A stretch of DNA of 64,000 nucleotides, taken from the NCBI RefSeq assembly GCF_009193255.1, contig NZ_WACG01000006.1:1-64000 (forward strand), in the 5' to 3' direction. Made by a program: the position numbers and the translations under genes. The first letter of the stretch is position 1, and each line of letters begins with the position of its first letter. Origin of the DNA: Arthrobacter koreensis. Lineage in GTDB: Bacteria > Actinomycetota > Actinomycetes > Actinomycetales > Micrococcaceae. The notes beneath the pieces are model-generated. The model was not told the origin of the DNA, did not search any database, and worked only from the letters and a program-made list of their open reading frames with translations. Positions 1 through 10,890 of the stretch are shown piece by piece.

Positions 1-47
<47 letters not shown>

Positions 48-290
48 TTACAGACACACAACCGGAGCCAAGGAAAATTGGCTGCACAGTTCTGCACTAA
101 ATTCGAAACCAGCTAAAAAAACCATCCACACCCACGGGGTGGGCGGGACAGCCAATTCAACCAATTAAAATAATCGGTATCAATAAACTTGGCACACTAT
201 TGAGTTCTCAAACAACAGGCACATCCGGCACCGGGAGAGCTGCGATCCCTCGGGATCTTGCGCTCTCCGTCGCTCCGGAGCAACTTTTCT
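48..290 (-). other. rRNA operon leader with boxA-like antitermination region
   Basis: This 5' leader of the rRNA transcript has no credible ORF. Minus-strand bases 215-191 read TTGTTTGAGAACTCAATAG and onward, the actinobacterial rRNA leader element associated with boxA-type antitermination and precursor processing. Bases 233-268 form an imperfect inverted repeat (GAGAGC...GCTCTC arms around GATCCC/GGGATC), plausibly a processing stem. The rest is AT-richer than its surroundings, as is usual for rRNA leaders. Confidence 0.75.
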
Positions 291-320
291 AGCTTAGTAC
301 CGCTTGGCAGTCCGTGTCAA
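291..320 (-). promoter_or_regulatory. rRNA operon promoter
   Basis: On the minus strand a perfect -35 TTGACA (320-315) is followed after 18 bases by TAAGCT (296-291), a TANNNT-type -10. It lies just upstream of the boxA-like leader and points into the 16S gene. No further strong promoter was recognised between here and the glgB hairpin. Confidence 0.75.
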
Positions 321-406
321 ACCGGCTGTTTTCGCGATATCCGCTGCGGATCTTGCGATCCCTCACGCTTCCCGGTTTCCCGTTCTGCGCGGATATAAAC
401 TCTAGC

Positions 407-445
407 ACGGTTTTGGGGAGGCGACGACCGACTCCCCAAAACCGT
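407..445 (-). terminator. Hairpin after the mak-glgB gene
   Basis: Perfect 14-bp inverted repeat: ACGGTTTTGGGGAG at 407-420 pairs with CTCCCCAAAACCGT at 432-445 across an 11-base loop. It starts 12 bases beyond the glgB stop codon on the minus strand. No long U-tract follows, so the termination mechanism is uncertain. It separates the glucan operon from the rRNA promoter, which is read in the same direction. Confidence 0.75.
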
Positions 446-456
446 TCGAGCCGGGG

Positions 457-3400
457 CTACTTTCGGGGCGTGAGGTACAGCAGGCCGAGCGGCGGAAGCC
501 GCAGCGAAGCCGAGGCCGGCTGGCCTTCGAACCCACCCTCCTGCGCATGCACTACCCCCATGTTGCCTACGCCCGATCCGCCGTATTCGACTGCGTCGGT
601 ATTCAGCCGCTCCACCCATTCCCCTGCCCAGGGCAGGCCAACCCGGATACCTTCGTGCGGGCTGCCTGAGAAGTTGGCAATACAGACCAGCGGGTTGCCC
701 TGTCCATCCCAGCGGATAAAGGAGAGCACGTTGTGCGCGCCGTCGTTCTCATTGATCCACTGGAAACCGGAGGGTTCGTTGTCCCGGGCGTACAGCGCGG
801 GGGTTTCCCGGTAGATGTCGTTCAGCTCGCGGACCAGCAGCTGCACGCCGCGGTGCTGCGGCGTTTCGGTGAGGTACCAGTCCAGGCCGTACTGCTCGGA
901 CCATTCTGCTTCCTGGCCGAACTCTGTACCCATAAAGATCAGCTGCTTGCCCGGGTGCGCCCATTGGAAGGCGAGGTAGGCGCGGACATTCGCCAGCTGC
1001 TGCCACCGGTCGCCCGGCATCTTGCGCAGCAGTGATCCCTTTCCATGCACCACCTCGTCATGGGAGATCGGCAGGAGGAAGTTCTCCGTGAAGGCGTAGA
1101 CGAGGGAGAACGTGAGCTTCGCGTGGTGGTACATCCGGTTGATCGGGTCCTCGGACATGTACTCGAGGGTGTCGTTCATCCAGCCCATGTTCCACTTGAG
1201 CCCGAAGCCCAGGCCTCCGGTGTTCGTCGGCGCGGTAACGCCGGGGAATGCCGTCGATTCTTCGGCGATCATCACGATGCCCGGCACCCGCCGGTAAGCG
1301 GTCGCGTTGACCTCCTGCAGGAAGGAAATCGCTTCGAGGTTCTCGCGGCCGCCGAACTGGTTCGGCCGCCACTGGCCTGCCGGCCGGGAGTAGTCCAGAT
1401 AGAGCATGGAGGCCACGGCGTCGACCCGGAGGCCGTCAATATGGAACTCCTCGAGCCAGTAGATCGCGTTGGCGACCAGGAAGTTCCGGACCTCGCGGCG
1501 TCCGTAGTCGAAGATCAGCGTTCCCCAGTCCGGCTGTTCCCCGCGCATCGGGTCGCCGTGTTCGTAGAGCGGCTGGCCGTCGAAGTTGGCCAGGGCCCAG
1601 GAATCCTTCGGGAAGTGGCCGGGCACCCAGTCCAGGATGACGCCGATTCCGGCCTGGTGCAGGGTATCCACCAGGTAGCGGAAATCGTCCGGGTGCCCAA
1701 AGCGGGCGGTCGGGGCGAAGTAGCTGGTGATCTGGTAGCCCCACGAACCGCCGAAGGGGTGCTCGGCAACCGGCATGAACTCCACATGGGTGAAACCCTG
1801 CCAAGTGACGTACTCCGCGAGCTGGCGTGCCAGTTCCCGGTAATCCAGCCCAAGCCGCCAGGAGCCGAGGTGGACTTCGTACACGCTCATCGGAGCGTTG
1901 TGCGGATCCCGCTCGGCGCGCGCGGCCATCCAGTCCTGGTCCTCGAACCGGTAGGTGGATTCGACAACCCTGGAACCGGTGAGTGGCGGAGCTTCGGTGC
2001 CCTTGGCCATGGGGTCCGCCTTCTCCCGCCAGACTCCGTCCTGTCCGAGGATTTCGAACTTGTAGCGGGAGCCCGGCTCTACGTCCGGGATGAAAATCTC
2101 CCAGACCCCGGAGCTTCCCAGCGAGCGCATGGCATGGACCCGGCCGTCCCAGGCGTTGAAGTCGCCCTCCACCCGCACGGCCCTGGCATTCGGCGCCCAG
2201 ACCGCAAAGCTGACGCCGTCCACTTCGCCTAGGACCGAGTTGTAGTGGTGCGGGTTGGCGCCCAGTACGGTCCAGAGTTTTTCGTGCCGCCCCTCACCGA
2301 TGAGGTGCAGGTCCATTTCGCCGAGGCTGGGCAGGAAGCGGTACGGATCGTCCACCAGGGCGGGCGGAACGCCGTCGTACGTCACTTCCAGCCGGTAGTC
2401 CGGCACCTGCCCCGCCACCGGCGCCGGCATGGTCCCAACCCAGATCCCGTTGTACTCGTGCTGCAGCGCCACCCGGCCCTCGGGCGTGACGGCAGTGACC
2501 CCGCTGGCCAGCGGCCGCAGCGTCCGGATCGTCACCGTTCCGTGGTCGTCCAGGTGGGCGCCCAGCACCGCATGCGGCTGGTAGTAGCTTCCGTTGGAGA
2601 CGGCATCCAGGATGTCCTGCGCGACCGGCAGAGGCTCACCCGTCCCGGTTGCTTCCGCAGCGGTTGAGACGGCGGCATCCCCGGCGGCAGCGGTGCCCGA
2701 CGTCGATGCCCCGGACTCGGGGGCGGTGCCCTGGGGCTGGACGGGCTCGGACTCTGGGGTTGTATTCACGTGGTTCGTTTCCTGTCCGTTCGGCGGGTTT
2801 TGCTGCAACCGGAGTTCTTCCAGCACCTGGCGGGCCGCCGTCGCCGGCACCTCGATCCAGGCCGGCCGGTTGCGGATCTCGTAGACGACCTCGTACAGGG
2901 CCTTGTCCAGCCAGAGCGCGATGTAGAGCGGGTCGGCGCGGTTGACCTGTGTTCCGGTTTCCTTTTCGTAGCCGCGCAGGAAGGCGTCGGCGGCGGCCTG
3001 GGCCCAGACGGCGGCCTGCACCCGGCGGGCGGTGTGCTCATCCAGGTCCTCCGGGCCGGTCCCGGAAGACCCAATGACCGCTACGGCTGCGGCGTAGTCG
3101 ATTGAACGCAGCATTCCGACGACGTCGCGCAGGGCTACGTCCGGAAGGCTCCGTTCGGCTGCGGGGCGAAGCGGCTCACCCTCAAAATCCAGGACCGTCC
3201 AGCCACGGCCTGTCGAGTGCAGCACCTGTCCCAGATGGTAGTCCGCGTGGATGCGCTGCAGGCTGGGCAGGGACGGCAGCTGCTCAACGGTCTCGAGGAG
3301 CTTCTCGAAGGTCTCGTCATACGGACCCACGTAGCTGCGGGCTTCCTCCCACTCCCACTTCAGCCGGCGTATCAGGGAGGTGACGAACTCCTGCTGCTCG

Positions 3401-4239
3401 GCCGGCGTGGGCTGGTGTGCGCCGAAAGCGGCTTCGAGCTGGGAGTGGATCCGCCCCGTCACGGCGCCGAGTTCTTCGGCTTCGGCGGAGAAGTCGCGGC
3501 CGGCAACGGCGGCGGAGGACGCAGTGCGCCAGGCGTCCTCGCTGTCCGGGATGAATTCCCGGAGCACGCTCACGTCGCCGGTCACCCAGCTCCCTGCGCC
3601 GGTGTCGTCATACACGTCCTCCCAGCTGCCTGTGACCCACCCCAGGGTGGCGGGTACGTCCTGGGAACCGTGCTCCGTGAGCTTGGCGCTGACTACGACG
3701 TCGGGGCTCTCCCCCGCTGCCAGCACCCGGTAGAACTTCACGATTACCGGAGCCTTGCTGGTCGCCGCGATGACCGAGGTGTTGGATTGCTCGCCCTTCA
3801 GGACCCGGATGGCCAGGGTTTCAGTAAAGGCGTCCCAGTCGCCGAACCCGTCCAGCGCGTACCCGTGGGTGCGGCCGTCCAGCGAGCTGGCCTGCGAGCG
3901 CATGCTTTCAAGCCAGGCAGTGACGAACACGGGATCGGCAGTGGCGTCGTACAGCCACTGCCGGCCCTTGTCCGGATGTTCAACGATGCCCAGGAGCGAC
4001 TCGCCGAGTTCCTCCACCGGGTCCGCCCGGGTGCTGACCGGCACGCTGATGACGTCCACCCGCCGGCCGGATTCAACCGAGACGAAGTGGACGTGCATTT
4101 CCACCGCGCCGTCGGGGTCTGCCAGTTCGATGCCGCCGACGCGGCGCAGGACCACATCCTTTCCCTTGGCCGGAAACCATCGCTGCCGGGGCAGCCAGGC
4201 AGTAAGGAGTTCGGGCAGGGTCGGGATGGTGTCTGTCAT
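457..4239 (-). CDS. glgB: Maltokinase-1,4-alpha-glucan branching enzyme fusion (Mak-GlgB)
   Basis: A 1260-residue bifunctional protein. Residues 1-480 are a maltokinase (Pep2/Mak, ATP + maltose to maltose 1-phosphate) with the APH-like catalytic motif HADYHLGQ near 330-337 and DFEGEP near 350. Residues 482-540 are a Pro/Ala/Ser/Thr/Glu-rich linker. Residues 543-1260 are a GH13 GlgB: CBM48 modules, then a catalytic barrel with nucleophile Asp in GLRVDAVAS (near 940), acid/base Glu in IAEES (near 992) and [11 protein letters not shown] (near 1060). Its ATG overlaps the treS stop by 4 bp (ATGA), so it is translationally coupled. Mak makes the GlgE donor and GlgB branches the GlgE product, so the fusion joins two steps of one pathway. 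No frameshift or stop was seen at the junction. Confidence 0.95.
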   Translation of the reverse strand: MTDTIPTLPELLTAWLPRQRWFPAKGKDVVLRRVGGIELADPDGAVEMHVHFVSVESGRRVDVISVPVSTRADPVEELGESLLGIVEHPDKGRQWLYDATADPVFVTAWLESMRSQASSLDGRTHGYALDGFGDWDAFTETLAIRVLKGEQSNTSVIAATSKAPVIVKFYRVLAAGESPDVVVSAKLTEHGSQDVPATLGWVTGSWEDVYDDTGAGSWVTGDVSVLREFIPDSEDAWRTASSAAVAGRDFSAEAEELGAVTGRIHSQLEAAFGAHQPTPAEQQEFVTSLIRRLKWEWEEARSYVGPYDETFEKLLETVEQLPSLPSLQRIHADYHLGQVLHSTGRGWTVLDFEGEPLRPAAERSLPDVALRDVVGMLRSIDYAAAVAVIGSSGTGPEDLDEHTARRVQAAVWAQAAADAFLRGYEKETGTQVNRADPLYIALWLDKALYEVVYEIRNRPAWIEVPATAARQVLEELRLQQNPPNGQETNHVNTTPESEPVQPQGTAPESGASTSGTAAAGDAAVSTAAEATGTGEPLPVAQDILDAVSNGSYYQPHAVLGAHLDDHGTVTIRTLRPLASGVTAVTPEGRVALQHEYNGIWVGTMPAPVAGQVPDYRLEVTYDGVPPALVDDPYRFLPSLGEMDLHLIGEGRHEKLWTVLGANPHHYNSVLGEVDGVSFAVWAPNARAVRVEGDFNAWDGRVHAMRSLGSSGVWEIFIPDVEPGSRYKFEILGQDGVWREKADPMAKGTEAPPLTGSRVVESTYRFEDQDWMAARAERDPHNAPMSVYEVHLGSWRLGLDYRELARQLAEYVTWQGFTHVEFMPVAEHPFGGSWGYQITSYFAPTARFGHPDDFRYLVDTLHQAGIGVILDWVPGHFPKDSWALANFDGQPLYEHGDPMRGEQPDWGTLIFDYGRREVRNFLVANAIYWLEEFHIDGLRVDAVASMLYLDYSRPAGQWRPNQFGGRENLEAISFLQEVNATAYRRVPGIVMIAEESTAFPGVTAPTNTGGLGFGLKWNMGWMNDTLEYMSEDPINRMYHHAKLTFSLVYAFTENFLLPISHDEVVHGKGSLLRKMPGDRWQQLANVRAYLAFQWAHPGKQLIFMGTEFGQEAEWSEQYGLDWYLTETPQHRGVQLLVRELNDIYRETPALYARDNEPSGFQWINENDGAHNVLSFIRWDGQGNPLVCIANFSGSPHEGIRVGLPWAGEWVERLNTDAVEYGGSGVGNMGVVHAQEGGFEGQPASASLRLPPLGLLYLTPRK

Positions 4240-6005
4240 TTCGACGTGGCCTCCGGTGCAAGTATCAGCGGGATTGCTTCGGTCTGCGGTGAGCTGGTGT
4301 TCGACCGCGGCGAGCGCAGGCGGAGCCAGAAGAAGTCGTGGCTGCCCAGGGTCAGGGTCAGTGAACCGTCCTGCCCGAAGGCGGGGAACGGCGTTCCGCC
4401 AAAGGCGTCCCGCAGTCCCCGTTCGGCGAATTCGGGAAGCTTCACGGTGGCGGCTACCGGATGCTGGGAGAGGTTGAAGATGCAGAACATGGTCTCCCCC
4501 ACCTCACCTTCGGGGTTATCCTCCGGCAGCTCACGCAGGAACGCCAGGACTGCCTCGCTGTCCGTGGGGACGTTGCGGTAGGAGCCCATGCCGAACGCGG
4601 GATGGGTCTTGCGGACCATGATCATCTGCCGCAGCCAGTGCAGCAGCGAACTTGAGCTGGCCAGCTGCGCCTCAACGTTGACGTGGTTGTAGTGGTAGAC
4701 CAGCGACTGCACCACCGGCAGGTAGACCTTGCCCGGATCCGCAGTGGAGAAGCCCGCGTTGCGGTCCGGGTTCCACTGCATGGGGGTGCGCGAGGAGTCA
4801 CGGTCTTCCAGCCAGATGTTGTCTCCCATGCCGATCTCGTCCCCGTAGTAGAGGAACGGACTGCCGGGCAGCGAGAGCAGCATCGCGTGGATCAGTTCAA
4901 TCTCCGCCCGGGAGTTGTCCAGCAGCGGTGCCAGCCGGCGGCGGATACCGATGTTAGCGCGCATCCTGGAATCCGGCGCGTACCAGCCCAGCATGGCCTG
5001 GCGCTCCTCGTTGGTGACCATTTCCAGCGTCAGCTCGTCATGGTTCCGGAGGAAGGTGCCCCACTGGCTCCCCTGGGGAATGTCCGGAGTCTCCTCCATG
5101 GTCTGGACGATCGGTGCCGCCTTCTGGTCACGCAGCGCGTAGAACAGGCGCGGCATGATCGGGAAGTGGAAGCACATGTGGCATTCCGGCCCGGTCTCGT
5201 CGCCAAAGTACTCAACGACCTCGTGCGGCATCTGGTTGGCTTCCGCCACGATTACCCGGCCGGGGTAGTTTTCATCCACCATGGTCCGGAGGTCCTTCAG
5301 GAACCGGTGGGTGGCCGGCAGGTTCTCGCAGTTGGTCCCGTCCTCCTCGAACAGGTACGGAATGGCGTCTGCACGGAATCCGTCGATGCCCTGGTCCAGC
5401 CAGAAGCGCACGACGTCGAACACCGCCTCGACGACCTTCGGGTTCTCGAAGTTCAGGTCCGGCTGGTGGCTGAAGAACCGGTGCCAGTAGAACTGCCGGC
5501 GCACCGGGTCGAAGGCCCAGTTGGATTCTTCCGTGTCCACAAAGATGATGCGCGCGTCTTCGTACTTCTGGTCGGTGTCTGACCAGACGTAGAAATCGCC
5601 GTAGGGACCCTCGGGATCATTCCGGGATTCCTCGAACCAGGGGTGCTTGTCCGAGGTGTGGTTCAGCGGCAGGTCGATGATGACGCGCAGTCCGCGGGCA
5701 TGGGCCTCTGCCACGAGCCGCTTGAAGTCGCTGATGGTGCCGAACTCGCTGAGCACGTCGTAGTAGTCGGAGATGTCATAGCCGCCGTCGCGCAGCGGGG
5801 ACTTGAAGAACGGCGGCAGCCAGAGGCAGTCAACGCCGAGCCACTGCAGGTAGTCCAGCTGTGAGATCAGGCCGGTGAAATCGCCGTTGCCGTCTCCGTT
5901 CGAATCGCGGAAACCGCGGACCAGCACTTCGTAGAAAACTGCCTTGCGGTACCAGTTCGGATCGTTCGTCAGACCGGGCGCGTGCAGCTGGAACGGATTT
6001 ACCAT
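4236..6005 (-). CDS. treS: Trehalose synthase (maltose alpha-D-glucosyltransferase)
   Basis: GH13 enzyme of 589 residues that interconverts trehalose and maltose in the cytoplasm, the entry step of the GlgE route. It begins with the typical [15 protein letters not shown] and DGNGDFTGL segments. The catalytic Asp is in GFRADAIPY (near 212), Glu in VAEANQ (near 254) and the transition-state Asp in RNHDEL (near 322). The length matches stand-alone TreS, without the C-terminal Pep2 domain found in some fusions; here that kinase is joined to GlgB instead. It overlaps glgE by 7 bp upstream and mak-glgB by 4 bp downstream, so the three genes form one operon. Confidence 0.95.
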   Translation of the reverse strand: MVNPFQLHAPGLTNDPNWYRKAVFYEVLVRGFRDSNGDGNGDFTGLISQLDYLQWLGVDCLWLPPFFKSPLRDGGYDISDYYDVLSEFGTISDFKRLVAEAHARGLRVIIDLPLNHTSDKHPWFEESRNDPEGPYGDFYVWSDTDQKYEDARIIFVDTEESNWAFDPVRRQFYWHRFFSHQPDLNFENPKVVEAVFDVVRFWLDQGIDGFRADAIPYLFEEDGTNCENLPATHRFLKDLRTMVDENYPGRVIVAEANQMPHEVVEYFGDETGPECHMCFHFPIMPRLFYALRDQKAAPIVQTMEETPDIPQGSQWGTFLRNHDELTLEMVTNEERQAMLGWYAPDSRMRANIGIRRRLAPLLDNSRAEIELIHAMLLSLPGSPFLYYGDEIGMGDNIWLEDRDSSRTPMQWNPDRNAGFSTADPGKVYLPVVQSLVYHYNHVNVEAQLASSSSLLHWLRQMIMVRKTHPAFGMGSYRNVPTDSEAVLAFLRELPEDNPEGEVGETMFCIFNLSQHPVAATVKLPEFAERGLRDAFGGTPFPAFGQDGSLTLTLGSHDFFWLRLRSPRSNTSSPQTEAIPLILAPEATSK

Positions 6006-8056
6006 GCCGATCCCCTCCGCACAGCCAGGACGTGCGCCGGTTCATAGTGTGCGTCCAGGCGCACGTAGTTGTACTGCCCCCAGCGGTAGCTTGCGCCGCT
6101 GATCAGGTCGTCGACCCAGAACGTGCCGTCTTCGTTGAAGTCCTGCGGATCCAGATGCAGCGCATCAAGGTCCAGGGTTACGGTGCACTCGCGGGCACTG
6201 TGCGGGTCCGTGTTCACCACGATGATGAGCGTGTCCTTACTGCTTGGATCGGATAGATCAACGTGCTTGTGTTTGGAGTAGGCGACCGTGGCCTCATCAG
6301 TGCTCGAATGCACCGTAAGGTTCTGCAGGTCTCCGAGCGCCGGGTGGTCGCGCCGAATCTGGTTCAGCCGGGCGACGTACGGAGCCAGGCTGCGGTTCTC
6401 GGCTTCCGCGGCGGCAAAGTCCCGCTGCTTGTACTCGAACTTTTCGTTGTCGATGTACTCCTCGGCTCCCGGCCGGGCCACATGCTCGTAGAGTTCGAAA
6501 CCTGCGTACATGCCCCACAGGGGGCTGGCAGTGGAGGCCAGCACGGCCCGGATCTTGAAGGCGGGCGGCCCTCCGTACTGGAGGAATTCGGTGAGGATGT
6601 CCGGCGTGTTCACGAAGAAGTTGGGCCGGAAGAACGCCGCGGTCTCATGGGAGACCTCAGTGAAGTACTCCTCGATTTCCTTCCGGGTGTTCCGCCAGGT
6701 GAAGTACGTGTAGGACTGCTGGAATCCAGCCATGCCCAGCGCGTGCATCATGGGCGGGCGGGTAAAGGCCTCCGCCAGGAACACCACGTCCGGGTGCTGC
6801 CGGTTGACGGTGCCAATGAGCCATTCCCAGAACCTCAGGGGCTTGGTGTGCGGGTTGTCCACACGGAAAATCTTCACGCCGTGGCTGATCCACATCAGCA
6901 CGATCCGCAGGATCTCCCGGGAGAGCCCTTCGTAGTCGTTGTCGAAGTTGAGCGGATAGATGTCCTGGTACTTCTTGGGCGGGTTCTCCGCGTAGGCGAT
7001 GCTGCCGTCTACCCGGGTGGTGAACCATTCCGGGTGTTCGCTGACCCAGGGATGGTCCGGCGAAGCCTGCAGCGCCAGGTCGATGGCGACTTCCAGTCCC
7101 AGGCCCGCTGCGGCCTCGACGAAGAAGTCGAAGTCCTCGAAGGTGCCCAGGTCCGGATGGATCGCGTCGTGTCCGCCTTCGGCGGCGCCAATCGCCCAGG
7201 GAGATCCGGGATCCTGCGGCCCGGCAACCAGGGTGTTGTTCGGACCTTTGCGGAAGTTGGTGCCAATCGGGTGGATCGGCGGGAGGTAGATGACGTCAAA
7301 GTTCATCCTGGAAACCCGGTCCAGGCTGCGGGCTGCCGTCCGGAAGGTGCCGGAGGTCCATGCAGCGGTGGCGGGATCAAAGGAGGCGCCTTCGGAGCGC
7401 GGGAAGAACTCGTACCAGGCGCCGCGTCCCGCACGGTCCCGTTCAACGTTGATGGGAAAACGCTGGGAGGCGGTCACCAGGTCCCGGATAGGCTCCCGGT
7501 CCAGCACCTGGACAAGTTCCGGACGGCTGGCCGCGGCGAGCCGCATGCCGGGATCCAGTGCCTGGTCCTCGAGTACCCGGGCAGTCTCCCGCAGCACGGC
7601 GGCGTCTTCCCCGTTCCTGCCTTCGGCGGCTGCAGTGAAGAGGACGGCACCTTCGGCAAGCATGAGCTCGACGTCGATTCCGGCACCGATTTTCACTTCG
7701 GCATTGTGGTGCCAGGTGCCAAACTGGTCAGCCCAGCCTTCCACCGTGAAGGTGTACTCCCCTGTCGTCGGAGGACGCAGGAACCCTTCCCAGCGGTCCA
7801 GGCCCTGCCCCACCGGATGCATTCTGCGGCGCTCGACTTCCTGTCCCTGCGGGTCGTAAAGCACGGCCGTGACTCCCACAAGGTCATGGCCTTCGCGGAA
7901 GACCGTGGCGCCGATAACAAGGTCTTCGCCCGGAACAGCCTTGGCGGCGAAGCGGCCGCACTGGATCACCGGGGACACGTTGAGGATCGGAATCCGGCCG
8001 AACCGGAGTTCCGCGGCGGGCTGGACATTAGATGGCAACGCGCTGGATGTGGTCAC
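5999..8056 (-). CDS. glgE: Alpha-1,4-glucan:maltose-1-phosphate maltosyltransferase GlgE
   Basis: GH13_3 maltosyltransferase of 685 residues that extends alpha-1,4-glucan using maltose 1-phosphate. The N-terminal domain carries the GRIPILNVSPVIQCGRFAAK signature. The catalytic nucleophile is in IFRVDNPHTKP (Asp near 400), with Glu in FLAEAFTRP (near 428). It is the first gene of glgE-treS-mak::glgB. The start is GTG at 8056. Upstream on the minus strand TAACGT ends 7 bases before this GTG, with TTAGCA 18 bases further, and no Shine-Dalgarno fits between, so the transcript is probably leaderless. Confidence 0.96.
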   Translation of the reverse strand: MTTSSALPSNVQPAAELRFGRIPILNVSPVIQCGRFAAKAVPGEDLVIGATVFREGHDLVGVTAVLYDPQGQEVERRRMHPVGQGLDRWEGFLRPPTTGEYTFTVEGWADQFGTWHHNAEVKIGAGIDVELMLAEGAVLFTAAAEGRNGEDAAVLRETARVLEDQALDPGMRLAAASRPELVQVLDREPIRDLVTASQRFPINVERDRAGRGAWYEFFPRSEGASFDPATAAWTSGTFRTAARSLDRVSRMNFDVIYLPPIHPIGTNFRKGPNNTLVAGPQDPGSPWAIGAAEGGHDAIHPDLGTFEDFDFFVEAAAGLGLEVAIDLALQASPDHPWVSEHPEWFTTRVDGSIAYAENPPKKYQDIYPLNFDNDYEGLSREILRIVLMWISHGVKIFRVDNPHTKPLRFWEWLIGTVNRQHPDVVFLAEAFTRPPMMHALGMAGFQQSYTYFTWRNTRKEIEEYFTEVSHETAAFFRPNFFVNTPDILTEFLQYGGPPAFKIRAVLASTASPLWGMYAGFELYEHVARPGAEEYIDNEKFEYKQRDFAAAEAENRSLAPYVARLNQIRRDHPALGDLQNLTVHSSTDEATVAYSKHKHVDLSDPSSKDTLIIVVNTDPHSARECTVTLDLDALHLDPQDFNEDGTFWVDDLISGASYRWGQYNYVRLDAHYEPAHVLAVRRGSAW

Positions 8057-8247
8057 AGACTAGACGTTAGCGACAATCAGGGCAGATTGCTAAGGGCACG
8101 TACTTTTTGCCGCATCGTCACAGGTCAGGGCCTACATGCCCGGAATCCCCGCACGTCCGGGCGGGGATGGGAAAACTGGGGTTAAATCCCTGTTGCTTTT
8201 GGGTGACAGAGGACACAGCCGCGGCGTTCTGCGCTAGCCTAACGGGG
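8057..8247. promoter_or_regulatory. Divergent promoter region of glgE and glgP
   Basis: This 191-bp region lies between two head-to-head glucan genes. Toward glgE (minus) there is TTAGCA, 18 bases, then TAACGT (8069-8064) 7 bases before GTG. Toward glgP (plus) TAGCCT at 8235-8240 lies 7 bases before GTG at 8248. Both predict transcription starting at the initiation codon. The -35 toward glgP is weak (GGACAC after 18 bases). No operator was recognised. Confidence 0.55.
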
Positions 8248-10872
8248 GTGAAGGCAATCCGAAGGTTTACCGTCCGCACCGTCCTCCCCGACAGCATCGC
8301 GCCGCTGGCGAGACTTGCCGGCAACCTGCGCTGGAGCTGGCACCAGCCCACCCGGGAGCTGTTCAATGACCTGGATCCGCAGATCTGGGCGCAGAGCGGC
8401 CATGATCCCGTCCGCGCCCTGGGCATGGTCAGCCGCCAGACCCTTGAACGGATCTCTTCCGACCCTGACTTGGTAGGCCGCATCCGGTCCCTGGACGAAG
8501 GCCTGGAGCGCTACCTTACCGAACCCCGCTGGTACCAGTCCCTCGGTGAGGACGCTCCCCGCTCAATCGCCTATTTCTCCCCCGAATACGGCATCTCCGC
8601 CGTGCTGCCGCAGTACTCCGGCGGCCTGGGAATCCTGGCCGGAGACCATTTGAAGTCCGCCTCGGACCTTGGCGTTCCCCTGATCGGCGTCGGCCTGCTG
8701 TATCAGGCCGGCTACTTCAAGCAGTCGCTTTCCCGCGACGGCTGGCAGCAGGAGACCTACCCGGTCCTGGACCCCAACGGCCTGCCGCTGACCCTGCTGC
8801 GCGAAGAGGACGGCACCCCGGCACGGATCAGCATGCCGCTGCCCAACGGGCGGCACCTCATGGCGCAGATCTGGCGTGCCGACGTCGGGCGCGTTCCGCT
8901 GCTGCTCCTGGACGCGGACGTACGCGGGAACGACGACGCGGCGCGCGGCATCACGGACCGGCTGTACGGCGGCGGCGGAGACCACCGGCTCCAGCAGGAA
9001 CTGCTGCTGGGCATGGGCGGTGTGAAGGCGCTGCGTGTCTTTGAACGCCTGACCGGAGCGCCGGCACCGGAGGTCTTCCACACCAACGAGGGCCATGCCG
9101 GGTTCCTCGGGGTGGAGCGGATCCGTGAGCTGATGGACACCGGGATGCACTGGGAGGAAGCGCTCACGGCGGCGCGGGCCTCCACCATCTTCACCACGCA
9201 CACTCCGGTTCCCGCCGGGATCGACCGCTTTGACGTCGGCGAGGTGCGGCACTTCCTGAATGCGGGCCTGGCCCAGTCGGTGCCCACGAACAAGGTGCTC
9301 TCACTCGGCGCGGAGGATTATGAAGGCGGGGACCCGAATGTCTTCAATATGGCCGTGATGGGACTGCGCCTGGCGCAGCGTGCGAACGGCGTGGCCAAGC
9401 TGCACGGCCAGGTTTCCCGGGCCATGTTCTCCGGACTTTGGCCCGGGTTCGATGTCTCGGAGATCCCGATCACGTCCGTAACCAACGGCGTGCACGTGCC
9501 CACCTGGGTGGATCCGGAGCTGACCCGCCTGGCACAGGAGGAGTTCGGTGTCGGCACCGTGCATGACCGCGACTGGACCCGCGCCTACGAAGTCAGCGAC
9601 GAGCGTTTGTGGGACCTGCGGCGCAGGCTGCGGAGCAACCTGATCGACGACGTCCGCCGCCGTGTCCGCGCCGCCTGGCGCAAGCGCGGCACCCCTGACG
9701 CCTCACTGGGCTGGACCGACGACGTACTGGACCCGGACATCCTGACCATCGGCTTTGCCCGGCGTGTCCCCACCTACAAGCGGCTGACCCTGATGCTGCG
9801 GGACCCCGCCCGGCTGAAGGCCCTGCTGCTGCACCCGGACCACCCGGTGCAGCTGGTGGTGGCCGGCAAATCCCATCCGGCCGATGAGCAGGGCAAGCGG
9901 ATGATCCAGGACCTGGTGCAGTTCACCGATGATCCGGAGGTGCGGCACCGGATTGTCTTCCTTCCCAATTACGACATCGCCATGGCCCGCACCCTTTTCC
10001 CCGGCTGTGACGTCTGGCTGAACAACCCCATCCGGCCGCTGGAGGCCTCCGGTACCTCCGGCATGAAGTCCGCCATCAACGGTGGCCTGAACCTGTCCGT
10101 CATGGACGGCTGGTGGGATGAGATGTACGACGGCGAGAACGGCTGGGCGATCCCCTCGGCCAACCCCCGCGACGGCATCCACACCCGGGAGCTGTACACC
10201 GCGGACCAGCGGGACGACATTGAAGCCGCTGCCCTCTACGACCTGCTGGAGAATACGGTTGCTCCGCTGTTCTACGGCCAGGAGCCGTCCTCAGACGCCG
10301 GGTCTGCCGGTCCCTCGGAGGCCCCGGCGGACGCGCTGCCGCACGAGTGGCTTGAAATGGTGAAGCACACGCTCGCGGAGCTGGGACCGAAGGTCTCCGC
10401 CAACCGGATGCTGCGGGACTACGTCAACAACCTGTACCGTCCGGCCTGCCAGTCCGGCCGGGCTGCGGCGGCGGACCAGTACCGGGCGGCCAAGGACCTG
10501 GCGGCCTGGATCCTGCGGGTCCGGGATGCCTGGGGCGGGGTGGCCGTGGAGCATGTCGACTCCATCGGCATCTCCGACGCACCGCAGATCGGCGACCGGC
10601 TCACCGTCCAGGCCTACGTGAACCTTGGTTCGCTCAAGCCTTCGGACGTGGTGGTGGAAGCGGCCTACGGCAAGGTCTCCGAGGCGGATAACCTCAGCGA
10701 CCACCAGCTCCTGGAGCTCAGCGTGGCGGAGGACCTCGGCTCCGGCCGGTACCTCTACTCGGGCGATATGCACATAGAACTGGCCGGGCCGTTCGGCTAC
10801 ACCGTCCGGGTTTTGCCGAACCACCCGGGGCTGGCGTCCAAGGCCGAACTCGGCCTGGTAGCCAACGCCTAG
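8248..10872 (+). CDS. glgP: Alpha-glucan phosphorylase
   Basis: GT35 phosphorylase of 874 residues that releases glucose 1-phosphate from alpha-glucan. It belongs to the shorter actinobacterial/archaeal type: the N-terminus reads VLPDSIAPLARLAGNLRWSW, followed by AYFSPEYGIS and an H-T-N-E-GH-A-GF motif. The pyridoxal-phosphate lysine lies in EASGTSGMKSAINGGL near residue 606. An open frame extends 47 codons further upstream, but the GTG at 8248 is preferred because family similarity begins there and a TAGCCT -10 box lies 7 bases upstream. A small 5-bp stem (10872-10884) separates it from convergent glgX. It probably degrades the glucan made by the divergent operon. Confidence 0.93.
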   Translation: MKAIRRFTVRTVLPDSIAPLARLAGNLRWSWHQPTRELFNDLDPQIWAQSGHDPVRALGMVSRQTLERISSDPDLVGRIRSLDEGLERYLTEPRWYQSLGEDAPRSIAYFSPEYGISAVLPQYSGGLGILAGDHLKSASDLGVPLIGVGLLYQAGYFKQSLSRDGWQQETYPVLDPNGLPLTLLREEDGTPARISMPLPNGRHLMAQIWRADVGRVPLLLLDADVRGNDDAARGITDRLYGGGGDHRLQQELLLGMGGVKALRVFERLTGAPAPEVFHTNEGHAGFLGVERIRELMDTGMHWEEALTAARASTIFTTHTPVPAGIDRFDVGEVRHFLNAGLAQSVPTNKVLSLGAEDYEGGDPNVFNMAVMGLRLAQRANGVAKLHGQVSRAMFSGLWPGFDVSEIPITSVTNGVHVPTWVDPELTRLAQEEFGVGTVHDRDWTRAYEVSDERLWDLRRRLRSNLIDDVRRRVRAAWRKRGTPDASLGWTDDVLDPDILTIGFARRVPTYKRLTLMLRDPARLKALLLHPDHPVQLVVAGKSHPADEQGKRMIQDLVQFTDDPEVRHRIVFLPNYDIAMARTLFPGCDVWLNNPIRPLEASGTSGMKSAINGGLNLSVMDGWWDEMYDGENGWAIPSANPRDGIHTRELYTADQRDDIEAAALYDLLENTVAPLFYGQEPSSDAGSAGPSEAPADALPHEWLEMVKHTLAELGPKVSANRMLRDYVNNLYRPACQSGRAAAADQYRAAKDLAAWILRVRDAWGGVAVEHVDSIGISDAPQIGDRLTVQAYVNLGSLKPSDVVVEAAYGKVSEADNLSDHQLLELSVAEDLGSGRYLYSGDMHIELAGPFGYTVRVLPNHPGLASKAELGLVANA

Positions 10873-10890
10873 GCCGCTGCGGCCGGGACT

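Noticed and set aside
3217-4581. Long plus-strand open frame (454 codons) opposite mak-glgB and treS
   Set aside because: It lies antisense to two strongly supported enzymes, has no domain and no ribosome site. Long antisense frames are expected at this GC content; the same holds for those at 6263-8185, 25026-26708 and 28438-29982.
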